This document shows, one piece after another, positions 11,992 through 23,756 of a stretch of DNA of 64,000 nucleotides. Both the position numbers and the translations under genes were made by a program. The notes below the pieces were generated by a model. That model did no database searches, was not told the origin of the DNA, and saw nothing but the letters and a program-made list of their open reading frames with translations. This stretch comes from Tillus elongatus (lineage: Eukaryota > Arthropoda > Insecta > Coleoptera > Cleridae): positions 37,149,766 through 37,213,765 of the forward strand of contig OZ023267.1 of NCBI GenBank assembly GCA_964006375.1, in the 5' to 3' direction. The stretch's first letter is position 1; each line of letters starts with the position of its first letter.

Positions 11992-12179
11992 ATATACGCT
12001 TATTCTACTAGCTAATAGGGGGCGCTCTGTTGAATCTGAAGTTAAACAGAAGCAGTAAATGCGAACTGCTAAATTTGACAGCACATGTCCTAACCTTATA
12101 TGTATATTATAAATTATGTCCTATTGTTGTCGAGTTGTGTCTTGTGCAGTGGAAGCTTATTACAAAATTATAAATAATC

Positions 12180-12572
12180 AAACTGATGAGTGAAGATTGG
12201 AACTTGTGATGAGCACTGATAACTACAATTTGGAGTACCCACTTCACCAAAATACAGTTTTTAGACCTGAAGATCATCTCGCTAACAAAGTTACCGTCAT
12301 TAGAGGGATGAATAAACTAAGTGAATAAAAAGTAGATCTACTTATGTTAGTTGTCAGGCAGTTGCAAACAGCGTCCTCTAAGAAGGTATACAGACAGACC
12401 ACCACTGCCGTCGTGAATCCCTGTAATTAAAATAATTGCATACCTGCTTGTGTAAAACTGTGTTGTAATCAAATATGCCTTCTAAGGACACACTGATTAT
12501 TAAGATAACATTTTGAACGATGGACCACACAGAACCAGACCTACTCTATTCAATGAAACATTTTTGTTCAAA

Positions 12573-12581
<9 letters not shown>
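12180..12581 (-). mobile_element. Penelope-like element, 3' end only (family 1)
   Basis: This segment matches, on the - strand, the 3' terminal region of the two Penelope-like copies at 23757-24160 and 28330-28715. Shared blocks include TTCATCCCTCT, the GTATACAGAC/CCTCTA block and the CATTTTTGTTCAAATTTC block. The coding part is gone. It carries a decayed hammerhead motif and runs directly into a (TA)n tract at the point where the other copies have a short TATATA run. Confidence 0.75.
12243..12314 (-). ncRNA. Decayed hammerhead ribozyme of Penelope-like element
   Basis: The - strand reads CTAATGA (12304-12298, one change from CTGATGA), one extra base, a six-base helix II with a TTT loop (GGTAAC/GTTAGC, one mismatch), then GAGA in place of GAAA and TGATCTTC in place of CGATCGTC. 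Flanking CCT/AGG can still form the start of helix I. Core substitutions at A14 and elsewhere make self-cleavage unlikely. It is recognisable mainly through its better-preserved sisters at 23.8 and 28.6 kb. Confidence 0.65.
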
Positions 12582-12660
<79 letters not shown>

Positions 12661-12662
12661 TA
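12579..12662. repeat. (TA)n microsatellite
   Basis: About 84 bases of near-perfect TA repeat. It begins inside the 3' region of the Penelope-like fragment, where sister copies carry only a short ATATAATATATA run. Confidence 0.95.
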
Positions 12663-14230
12663 CTGGCGAAAGAAATTAACGCTTCATCATAAATTTATCA
12701 TAATTTTGAGGTTAAGTATTTTCCGAACCAATCATCCAATTTTGATGATCTTTTTTTGTATTGTACAATCACTCTTCTAGAATTTTACTATGTCATTGAT
12801 TCTTTCACAAGTTCATGTTTCTCTTACATACGGGGTGTTATTCTGATATTGGATTTTTCGAATATTTTCAAAACACCCTGTGGATAACAGTTACATAACT
12901 AATAAATTCCAATTAGACTCAAACTATAGCCTCATTAGTTCTTAAAATTCCCTTTTTTGATTCACCTTCTTATCTCTTTGATTAAAGGAGATACACATTT
13001 TTATAACACTGCATGTTTTATTGGCCTTTTTTGTGCACATTGTAAAAAAGAAAACGCATAGCAGGCTTGTTTCTGTGTTTTGCTGACAGGGTTTCATTTC
13101 AAAAAACATGTGTCAAAACAACAGTAAGTGCAATATTTCATCATGAATGCCAATATTCGCCAGAATCGCAAGATAAATATTGAAGAATCTGTGTGTTAGT
13201 AACTCTTGCCGAAGATGGTTAGAGTCAGCGTTACATCACTCAACTTGGTGTTAATCAATCGACTGTATCCCGAATCTTCCGGCGGTATCAATCAGAGCAC
13301 GTGAGAAGACCAGGGCAGGGAAGAAGACGACCCACAAAAGATAAATTTTTTTGCTGCAAACGTTAAGGGAACGGCTTATTAAGGCACCGAGGCTACAAAA
13401 TATGCTGGAAGAGACGCACAATGTTCGTGTAAGTTGTGTTACTATATGAAACGGGCTATGTGGCTTTAATTTAAGACCCAGAAGACATGCAACAGGCCCT
13501 CAATTAAACGCAGAGCATCGGAGAGCCAGATTAACATTTGCTCAAGAACACGTTAATTGGAGGCCGATTGGGTTAACGTTATGTTCAGTGACGAGTCCAG
13601 ATTTTGCCTCTATAACAGTGATCGACGGGCGCGCGTCTGTAGACGGCCAGGTGAATGTTATGCACAATGCAACATTGTTCAGACAGTTATGTTTGGTGGA
13701 GGCATCACTGTAGAGGCTCTTACGGAGTTGGTGGTGATACCAAGAGGAAATATCACGGCAGCCTCCTACATTGAGAACATTTTAGAACCTCACGTAATGC
13801 CTTTTGTAGAGGACAATTTAATTTTCATGCATGATAATGCTAGACCGCATAGTGCCAGAATTGTGCAACAGTATCTTGCCGAAGCTAATATTCCCACAAT
13901 GGGATGGCCAGCCAGAAGTCCGGATCTTAATCCACTAGAACATCTCTGGGACATTATGGGCAAACGGTTGAGAGAACTTCCTCGTCATCCAATTAATCAG
14001 GTAGAGCTTGGACAAAGTCTACAGCAAATTTGGGAAAATACTGCCCAAGGTGAAATTAGAAACTTAATTTTCAGTATGAGGCGTTGATGTGAGGCAGTGA
14101 TTCGTGGAAGAGGAGGGAACACTAAATATTTGTTTAGTGTTGGTAATGTGAAGTGTTGAGTATGTTAAGTGTTGTTAATTTGTTGAGTTATCAATAAAAA
14201 GTTAAATAAAACGAGCAGTATTATAAAAAG
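12663..14230 (+). mobile_element. Tc1-like DNA transposon, inactive
   Basis: The region holds a Tc1-type transposase on the + strand (13136-14087) preceded by about 470 bases of non-coding DNA and followed by a short AATAAA-bearing tail (AATAAAAAG near 14194). I could not match clear terminal inverted repeats, so both ends are approximate. Confidence 0.7.
13136..14087 (+). pseudogene. Tc1-like (DDE) transposase with open catalytic half
   Basis: The open frame 13557-14087 (176 codons) holds the whole catalytic core. VMFSDESRFCLYNSD carries the first Asp, FMHDNARPHSAR the second, and WPARSPDLNPLEHLWD the final Glu, 34 residues after the second Asp. This DD34E spacing is that of Tc1-family transposases. 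The N-terminal DNA-binding half (about 13136-13556: NANIRQNRK..., then RRPGQGRRRPTKD) is interrupted by stops and frameshifts. The ATG at 13557 is not a natural start. Confidence 0.85.
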
Positions 14231-14269
14231 GTTTAGGACACAGCAAGTGCGTTATAGTAGTGAATTTGC

Positions 14270-15071
14270 CAAAGATATTTATCATTTTTACAAAATAATT
14301 TGCCAGAACTGCTGGAAGACACCCCATTAGAACTTCGGAAGACAATGTGGCTTCAAAATGTTGAATGCCCAGCCCACTATGCCATAGAAGGAAATACTTG
14401 AATCAGACATACCCTAGCAGGTGGATTGGCCGTCTAAAACCTACATTGTGGCCAGCACGCTCACCGGACCTGAATCCACTAGACGATGTCATTTATGTAT
14501 AAGACAGAATGGCCATCTATTTGAGTATTTGTTATGAATAAAATCATTTTTGTCACAATGTGTTTGTTTTTATTTGTCAGCTATGTACCTGATTTCACTT
14601 CCAAATTTACTTTCAATCGTCAAGAGTGAATTACTTTTAAGAGATATTGATAATGTTTTATACCATTTTAGAATCTCCACAAAACAGGGAAGTTTTTGAA
14701 ATGATGAGCCATTAAATTTTACTAATTTTTTTTTCAGTACGAAGGTTTATTCCAAATTTTAAAAAAATGGAGAACAAAAGTCCGGTTTTTAAATTTTTTT
14801 CCTTCAGATTTTCTAAATAATAAAATATTTCAGATTGATTCGATAACGCCATTATTGAAGATTAACATGCACAAAAATCACATTCTGGAAATATTTTCTC
14901 TGCATGTGGTAGGGCAAAATACCTTAAAATTTGACAATTTCCATTATTTCATAAAATTGTCAATATCTTGAAAACCCTAACCTCTTTGATAAGATCATAT
15001 AGAATTTTTCTGAAAGGACTTGAGCTAACCTATCTTTTGTGTGACGTACGAGACTTTTGGCACAGCCTGTA
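14270..15071 (+). pseudogene. Tc1/mariner transposase relic and right end
   Basis: Around 14280-14510 broken frames read LLEDTPLELRKTMW, then YPSRWIGR and WPARSPDLNPLDD. These recall the second and third catalytic blocks of mariner-type transposases (normally FPGRWIGR and SPDLxPLDFFLWG). The sequence runs on to an end-like motif GACTTTTGGCACAGCCTGTA (15051-15070) next to a (TA)n tract. No left terminal repeat was found. Confidence 0.6.
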
Positions 15072-15075
15072 GATA

Positions 15076-15165
<90 letters not shown>
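15072..15165. repeat. (TA)n microsatellite
   Basis: About 94 bases of TA repeat, abutting the right end of a mariner relic. Confidence 0.95.
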
Positions 15166-15169
<4 letters not shown>

Positions 15170-18100
15170 CAAATCATAATCAACACATTTAGGCTAAATG
15201 TTTCTAAACCAAAATTAATCAACTGTTTATTCATTCCCTGCAAAAATCACAAAACTTCTAAACATGTTTTTTCTTTTTCAAACACTTTACGGAAGTTTAG
15301 ATGTTTAAAATTAGCATAAAATGTGTATAGTGTAATATTTACTGTTGTCTGTAAGTTTGTTTATTAAACAGAAGTTTTTATTTTATTTAGTTTTGTTGAA
15401 TCTCATGAAAGTTAGTTCTTTGACTTAAGTTAGGTTAGGTTACATGGTGACTGTGCTACTTTAGTCTTATTGACTGTAACCTTATTGACAAATCTTCTAG
15501 AAATGACTGATTAAATTAATTTATAGCTCTTGTATCTTATGATTCTTTCAAACACGTTTGTAACCGTTACATGGCATTGGAAGCTCAATAAAGTCTCATC
15601 GTAACATTACACTGTTACCTAAAAATGACACAAATGTACTTTGCAAATGTAGCACATTTAGGTAACAAATGAAATATTGCATACCATCAAGTATTATAAC
15701 ATAAAAGCTATGTAATATTTTTATGTAACATACACATGATACTATTTTCATGGCGTTCTATAGTTTTAAAGCACACACTGACAACAATATTTTTATTTTA
15801 CATTAAATCAGATAATTATCAAACCCAGCTAATGAAATGTGAATTAAGAAAACCTGTTAACTGAAATATGATTTAAACTTTAAACCTCCTCAATAATTTA
15901 TTTTGTTATTATATTTATCTAAATAAAATAAACAGAAAATAAGTGGAAATACAAATTAACACCTATATGTTCCAGGCATTTTCGTATTTTGTTCGAGCAA
16001 CTGCGCAGAGCGAGTGTTGAGTCTTGATGTTACTGTTTGCTAATAGATTATGAGGTTATGTTATGTTTATTTTGATTGTGCTCGTGTTTGTGATTTATAC
16101 TGTTTTCTTATTCCTCATATAAAAGGTAACGTGAAAATTTTGTGGTAAGTATTGAATTTTATTTTTCTCTATTTCTTGAAAGATTATAGTATTTAATATA
16201 AGGTTTAAGAATTTATGTTTTGTCCATTACTTATCGACAAAAGCGACAACCGATTGTGAAGAACTATATTAATGTGTGTGTTGAATTCTTATTGGTGTTC
16301 CATGTTAAAATGAATTATATTGTACATTTTGAATCTATGATTTTGTATCCTAGTGTTTTATGATGGAATGCGAGTTAACCTATATGCTTCAATTGCAGCA
16401 TACGTTTTTGATTATTATCGAAAGGCTGGGAATTACTGTACACAGCGAATTTAAACAAAGCCATTCACTATAACAACTTCAGAATTGATAGCAGCTAGAT
16501 CAACCCAATAAATATAATAAGGTCAGCAAGCTCAACGTGTTAAACATTGCCAAAGGTAACTAGTAGTACCTACTTAGTTTTACATGATCATCTGAACTTA
16601 TTGATTAAATGTGCAACTGTCATTACCTACTAGCCAATTTAAATTTACAGGAGCTGAGTTTTTGACACAAGCAATAATGACGACAGATTTGTTAAATAAT
16701 CACAAAAGCAATTTTAATATGGATGATACTACTACTCGAGTTGCAGTTATATTTAATTATACATAAAACCTTCAACTGATGTTAGATTTTATTTTGAATT
16801 TCAAATTATTCATAACTTTGAGTTAAATGTGAACATTATAAACAATTTTAAAATAAAAATTGAAATTATAAATATTTTAATACAATAAGAATGTATTATA
16901 TTCTATTATTTTCTTGCAAGTGTTTAATAAATTATGTTTTCAATAACTTTTTGTTTTGTTTTTCTAAACTATTATTGTGTGTGGTTATATAGAAAAAGCT
17001 CTACTCCTAACAACAAAATGTAACATGTAATGTTGATGAAATTGTCAATAAATATATCTGATATATATGCCCAACTATGTTACATAGATATATCACGAGA
17101 GGAACTATATGCATGACATTTTGAGGTTACATGTAACCTACAAGTTCATAACAAGTTACATAAATGATACTTTTTTAAATAACAAAATATTATTTCAGTT
17201 ATGTGAATGTTACATAACTGTGTTTGTTGGGAATGTTTTAAATTTGGGATTGTATTTAGAAATGTACATCCATTTTCTTCCAAATGCTGTCTTGCTCTTT
17301 CTTGCGGGCAGCAAGTATTATTCTCACTCCTTCAGCTATATTTGACAAGCTGTAATAATAATCATTTAATGTAAATCTTACATTCATTTAAGAAAATACC
17401 TAACCTTCTTTCTAATTTCTTTTGTTAATAAACCAGGGTTTTCCAAATCTCCTTATCTTTTTTAATACTAAAATAATGCTTAGATGTTAGTATTGCGTAA
17501 TATAACCATTATCACCAATAATACTAATTAATATTACCTTCTATGATAGTTCACTTGATCCAAGCATTTAAATTACATTAAACTGCACCTAACATATTGA
17601 CTTATTTATAAACTTTACTTACAGTGTAACAGTCTTTACTGTGCCCTCCTTCTCGGAAGTCTATAATCTATAATAAATAAGAATGTGGGTTATTCACGGG
17701 GGCCGTCAGTTTGATGTTTACAAAGCAACCATCAGATACAAATTTAAAACTGGCACTTGAAAATTTCTGAATTTTGCCAATATATTTTCAGTTCTATAAA
17801 ACTTTCTTTGTTTAAAACAAAAGACTGCATACAGGTGTCATATTTTATCGACGCACTATCGCTATCTCCGTTATTATTACGGATAGAAAACTTGTGAAAT
17901 TCGCAGAGTGTTCATAGAACAGAAAACTATCCAAAAGGGATTCCTAATCATGAAAATATATTTAATATTAAATTCATATTACAATAGTTATACGAAAATT
18001 CGCTAGCATAAATCCAATATCGTTTACAATTAAGTAGGTCGCATAGAAATTATAATTATTGACCTGGAATTGCTCATATTACATAAATAATAAACAAGTT

Positions 18101-20377
18101 GGAATTGCAGAGTACAGTATAAGAAACACTGACTAATTGATTACGTAGTTTTAAGAATCTAGTTCACACAGATGTTTATATATAGAGATGTTTGTTGATA
18201 TTAGAAGAGAGTTGCTTTGAATAAGGTAGATATTTTTGATTAGATTCTTAAAATGTAAAGACGTGAGACTTTTAATTTAATTATATACAGATTTGGTTTT
18301 AAATTTTATTCAGTTAAGTTAGTTTAAAAAAGATGTTAATTCTTTTTATTATTTATTAAATCTTTTATTACAACTTACATCGTTACTATCTCCATATTAT
18401 CCTAGTTATAAAAACATTATCCCTAATTATCCTCTGCTCCTTAGACACAGAGTAATGCAGAATTTTAAGCTGATATAAATCTGTTTTCAGAGTTAATGTA
18501 TTCTGAAGTTATCTGAAAAAAATTAATTTTGCAAACTTCTTATTTCCGTTTAAATTAAATAATTAAAAAAAACAATAGTGAAAATGATCACAACAAATCA
18601 AGTGGTGAGTTTATTTTGCAAATACGCCGAACCATGACAAACTTTCTTCCTATGGACACCATATTTGGTTTTTATATTACTTGCAATAAAAAAAAATTTA
18701 ATACATCATATGTTTTATTTCTCACAAAAAATAACTACTGAAAATAAATGTTTCAGTATATCCAAACGCTTGCTGGCAAGTCAGCAGAAGTATAGAAAAT
18801 ATCTTGATGACTAGAAAATCTATTAATTTTAAATGCCAATAAAACAAATTTATTTTGATTTGTGTGTACACTTAATTTAAACAGCATTGCAATCAGTTTT
18901 GGCAGAGGATTCGCAGAGCAAGTAAGCTCACGTAAATTCAGGGGATAGTGTAGACCACAGCTTTCAGTAAATAACTGAGATTAATAGAATTCTCTCCAAA
19001 ATTAATTCATCCGCTGATGTCATGGGGTATTTGAGAGATCAAGTAGATTATGCAATTGATCATCTCTTACAGCATCATGATTTGGTATCAATTTTTTGTT
19101 CAGAATTGTAATAACATATTTATTGCACAAAAATGAATAGTCAGAATAATTATATGCATGGGATGCATCGATTCATGCAAGGAGAAATTTAAGCAACTAA
19201 ATATACTTACAGTACCATCTTTACACACCATTGTTTGTGAAGAAAAATATGCATTTTCTGCAAACAAATTCATGTTACTAAGATGAAAACCAGGAAAATA
19301 ACTTATGCATACCTATATGGTACTAGATAGTTGGAAAAACTTAAGACAGCTGAAGTGGCCAGCAAAATCACCTGATCCTATCTTGCTTGACTTAAATATT
19401 CCTCATAAACTTATCATGTTACAATCTCAGACCAAGCAACAATAATAGTGACAGTAGTAAAATAATTTGCTTGCTCTAATATATTAGCAATCAGTCCTTG
19501 TGTTAACAAAACACGTTAAAAGAAAATAACTGGTTAAAATTATTGCCTTATAAATATATGAACCCAACTAATTTTAATGTTTGTCTAACAATTTTCCCAA
19601 TATTGCACTTTCTATTTTGATGTAGGTATTCAGAAACAAAGGTGAATTAGTATATGAAGATAGTAAATAAAAAAATGTGTCGGGTACTTTTAACCCTTAA
19701 GAAACTCTAAGCAAATTTATAGAATACATTAATTTTAGATTAACCTCTATCCATGCACTCCTGAAATATAAGACTATTACATAATAAAACGGCATAGCCC
19801 AAATATATCTACCAAAAGTCAACTTGCCAAACTTGACAATATTTTACGCTTCCTCTCGTCTCAAATAATTATGGGAGCAGCTTGAGAAACAACGCTCAGA
19901 ACAGTAACAATTGCTATTTGCCGTTAGTGGCAAAGTAATAACCTTTCTATTCAGTCTTCTGGAAAACTTTTTGGACATGGAAGAAGTTTTGAAAGAAAAT
20001 ATTAACACAGATTAGCTAAAACAACACAAGGAGAACTCTAGCAGCCACTTGCTCTCAGAATAAATAAGTATATTTTCTTCGTTACCCTGTCATGGAGATG
20101 AAGCTGCCTGACCGTTAATCAGATCAGTACTATCAACAGAATCTGATGAGCAGATAAACCACACAGTTACTAACAGAGAACACCCTGAAAACAGTCATAG
20201 AATTAATCCATTATATAACTGAAGGCAGCTTAACAATCCATTGACAGATGTCGCTAATACTACTATCTCTGAAGTTATTTGTAAATATACCTATGTGTGC
20301 GTGTGTGTTTCTTTAAAGTCTGTCTATTTCCGCGACTATGACCAATCACCAATGCCAGGGAACAGTTTCACCTCACT
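15166..20377. other. AT-rich intergenic DNA, almost featureless
   Basis: No gene is recognised. A short relic at about 19320-19395 (+ strand) reads LKWPAKSPDPILLDL, resembling the third catalytic block of a Tc1/mariner transposase. A stretch at 15970-16150 ends in a plausible splice donor (TTGTGGTAAGT near 16139) and could be an untranslated exon, but nothing confirms transcription. The rest shows no structure I can name. Confidence 0.4.
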
Positions 20378-20640
20378 ACCTTGGAAATTTTGCCGAACAC
20401 CTGCCTTTCTGTAAATAGGGTTGGAATCAATAACGTGCCCGACATCGCATGGACACGGGACCGAGGGCTTTACGCACCCTGCAGATTGCGAAACGTGTAG
20501 ACATTCAACTTGTTCAAAGACAATGCCACAACCTGGGTTAATGTTAATTTTACAATAAGTACTAGAAATGTGGGAATCGAACCCAGTACCCTGTACCCTT
20601 CGGTTCAGAGGCACATGTTCTTACCACTGAACTACCAAGG
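20378..20640 (-). repeat. tRNA-derived SINE
   Basis: On the - strand the element begins with a tRNA-like head carrying RNA polymerase III boxes. A box A-like TAGTTCAGTGGT lies at 20634-20623, and a perfect box B GGTTCGATTCC lies at 20583-20573, about 40 bases downstream as in a tRNA. A tRNA-unrelated body follows and is shared with the truncated copy at 6450-6628. The head does not fold into a good anticodon arm, so it is a SINE promoter, not a tRNA gene. Confidence 0.75.
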
Positions 20641-20729
20641 CTATGTAAATGTACCTAGACAATAACAGTACATTTTTAACAGAAATGGTATAGTTTATTA
20701 AAAATACTTTTTTTTGTGTTGATTGGCCT

Positions 20730-21627
20730 CGAGAATTTACTCATTTGGCCACGGACATAAAACAACATTCATATATCTGGTGCAACCAGTACAGACATCA
20801 TAATTCACATGTACACCATTATAACATATCCTTCTCGAATATATGTGACCTAAATTCTAACCTGAACTACGTCCACCATTTTCTCCAGGCTAATAGGCCC
20901 CAACTCCTCTTCCTCACCGAAACCCAAATCAGTGCCAAAACAGCCACTAATCACCTTAATTTCCCGGGGTATGAGCTCCTTACTTCCTTAAGATTGCATG
21001 GAGACGTGTGCGCGTACGTCCGTAGCAATCTACCCTGCACCAGACTCCCCAATTTAGAAGCTGGAAGAAAAGACATACTTTGGATGAAACTCTCTCTCAG
21101 GACTGCAACTAAATTCATCTGTTGCATTTACCGGTCACCTTCTGACAACAACTTTGTCCAGCTCTTCGACTACCTTTCTCAAAAAAACCGACCATCTGAT
21201 TTCTAAATATCCTTCCTCCGAGGTCACTATTCTTGGTGACTTCAATGTCCATAATAAGGAATGGCTAGGATCTTTAAAAACCGATCAACAAGGGAGAGCA
21301 GCGGACGCCTTTGCAGTCAGCAATTCTTTAACCAATATGGTTCAGCAACCTACTTACTTTTCTCACATCCCAACACACAGCTCAAATCCCTTGGATCTCC
21401 TTCTTACTACAAAACCTGCATGCTATAAGACATCAGTCACCGCCTCCCTTGGTCGCTCAGACCACTGCATGGTCACTGCTTCCTACGCAATGCATCCCGA
21501 GGTCACACAGTCATCACACCCACTTATCGTTTGGCACTACAACTCCGCGAACTGGGACGAAATGCGGGATTACTTGTTCTCATTTCCATGGGCGTCTGTC
21601 TGCTTCTCTCATCCTGACCCCTGTGAC
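20730..21627 (+). pseudogene. Jockey-like LINE copy 2, endonuclease part
   Basis: This is the 5' part of the same family as the 0.8-3.8 kb LINE. The frame from 20745 reads FSNICDLNSN, LLFLTETQIS (catalytic Glu), then CCIYRSPSDN. After a one-base expansion of an A run at 21181-21187 the protein continues in another frame with ILGDFNVHN and LGRSDHCMV (catalytic Asp, Asn and His). It is cut off at 21627, in the HPDPCDM region just before the RT domain, where an oppositely oriented LINE begins. Confidence 0.85.
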
Positions 21628-23060
21628 ATGTGTGGGTTTCCAAGTATGCTTCCACTAGTGGATGAGAATTTTTTATTAGACAGGTCTTCGGCATTTAAGG
21701 CACTAATTTTACATATAAAATTGAGATTCTCTGAGCCCATGTGACGAAATAAGAATTTGCTTGCTAAAAATAGTCTTCTTATGTTTAGCGGTGGTTTGTA
21801 GCTTACTCTCAATATGAATTCCAGTGGTGTTAATTATGCCATGCACAAGTTGCAACGCCTTGTACTGCAGTCGATCTTTTTCAGATAGGGTGAACACGCT
21901 GAACCATAAAATATTGAGCCATAATCGATAATGGAACGTATATAGGCTTTATAAAACATTATCACCATGGTTATGTCAGTGCCAAACTTTCTTCATTGTA
22001 TATTTCATTATGTTCAGACTTTTTTCTCCCTTGATGACACAAGTCTATATTCGTTGATGGTTGTTGCCCTTACTTTGTGAAACTTGTCCATACTACATAT
22101 AGACTTGGAGACTACTTCTCTGGCTTCACTGTTCGTTTTCATTTTTGTAGGTGAAGGACGTAGCCAGCGCGTAAGCTACCTGGAACAAGAGGGCCTTACG
22201 AATTCTCGATATTCTTCAACGTTTCTGTGACTATAGTTTCGTTGCTTGACAGCATTCTCAGACAGATAAAAATTGAATTAGTACGAAATCATGAGAACTA
22301 CAAATAAAGATCTGTTGCTATGTTATGATATGATGTTTTGATCAAAAAATTTAACAAATGGAAAATAAAATGAAATACAGATGACATTTTGAAAGCCTCA
22401 TATGTCATCTGTATTTCATTTTATTTTCAATTTGATAAAATTTTTTGATCAAAACATCATATCATAACATAGCAACAGATCTTTATTTGTAGTTGTCATG
22501 ATTTAGTACTAATTCAATTTTTATCTGTCTGAGAATGCTGTCAAGCAGCGAAACTATACACAGGAATGTTGAAGAACATCCAGAATGCGTAAGGGCCACT
22601 TGCTCCAGTTAGCTTACACGCTGGCTACGTCCTTCACCTACCAACCCAACCAACAGTGAAGCCAGAGAAGTAGTCTCCAAGTCTATATGTAACAAGTCTA
22701 TATGCTGTTGCCACGATAGTTTTTTGTTCAGAATGAGTCCCAGCTATTTGTAGGGGGGTTCTGTGTCTTGTGAAGAACATAACGGCTGATTTTTCTTGAG
22801 ATTAACTTAAATTGTTTTGGACAAGTAAACTTTAATATTCTTCATTGCCTGACTTAATTTAGTCAAAACACTCTCATATGTGCTTGTTTTTTATAAATAC
22901 AAAAGTCATCTACATAGTGCAAAATTTTGATATCGTCAAAGATGTTGTGAAAATCATCGGTGTATATGTTAATAAGTTTCGGGCTCAGTACTGAGCCTCG
23001 AAGCAAGCCTAAGCTAGTTATTCTACAGGTACCTACACTAGGGAAATTTTTGTAATACAT
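21628..23060 (-). pseudogene. Second jockey-type LINE fragment, reverse transcriptase, split by a fold-back element
   Basis: The - strand frame 23060-22863 reads GSVLSPKLINIYTDDF then ILHYVDDFCIYKK, the RT blocks that normally read PQGSVLSP and YADD. The C-terminal part continues at 22090-21628 with DRLQYKALQLVHGI and PLNIRRLFLASKF. The two pieces are separated by a 0.6-kb palindrome (22095-22690). It belongs to a different family from the 0.8-3.8 kb LINE. Several stops make it inactive. Confidence 0.75.
22095..22690. repeat. Fold-back element: ~290-bp inverted arms with 16-bp spacer
   Basis: The left arm 22095-22386 and right arm 22403-22690 are reverse complements at roughly 90% identity by eye, starting ACATATAGACTTGGAGACTA and ending CTCCAAGTCTATATGT. 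The centre has identical blocks such as ATGAAATACAGATGACA. It interrupts LINE reverse-transcriptase coding sequence, so it inserted or arose after the LINE. I could not define a clean target-site duplication; the outer flanks ACTTGT / ACAAGT are themselves inverted. Confidence 0.85.
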
Positions 23061-23756
23061 TTTGCGATCTTTGAAGAGATTAACAATATTTATAAATACT
23101 ATAAACTCAAAAGATTAACGAATCTAACAATCATTGTTACATCAACTAAATACTTTGTGCAATGCAACATGATTTGTCTGAAAAAATATAAACATTCATT
23201 TTTAAGAGTTTTTTTTTTACAAAAAACTTTAGTATATAATACATTGATGCATTCAGAAATAAGGGACTTTTTGTGACAGGAAAATAAAATATGAGTCACA
23301 TTGCAAAATGGACAACACCAGTCGACTTGCTGTATTTTTTTTTACATTAAAATTGCTTTCGTTTTTTCTAAAATTTTCTGAAGTTACTTTAATTACAAGG
23401 AAAAAAATTCGGTTATTTTCAGTAACTTCGCAGCTTTTTGAAATACATCAGACCTAAAAACATATTTGTAATCATCACTGAATTACTTTGCTAATTTAAC
23501 AAACTCCCTATATCTAATAACAACAGATATAGCATTAGTGCGCCAATGAAATATGACACACTGTATAATGTCGATTTTAGATACTATGTTAAAATTTAGG
23601 ATCAGTTTATTGAATTGTGATCTTCAAATGTACAGTTTCTGAGATTCTCCGCTTTATATTCAAAACTAATTTATTTGATAGATGACATTAGAATTGAAAG
23701 TTATAGAAGACCCAAAATATTTTAGCCAAATTCAGTAATTTGAAAACTTACATATG
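23061..23756. other. AT-rich DNA between LINE and Penelope fragments
   Basis: No gene or clear repeat was recognised. Confidence 0.35.

Noticed and set aside
12183..12192. CTGATGAGTG on the + strand as a hammerhead core
   Set aside because: No complementary helix II or GAAA follows at a workable distance; it is the 3' flank of the Penelope fragment.
20565..20640. Possible tRNA gene on the - strand with a perfect box B
   Set aside because: The anticodon arm does not pair well and there is no clean acceptor stem; a longer non-tRNA body follows and recurs at 6.5 kb, so it is a SINE head.
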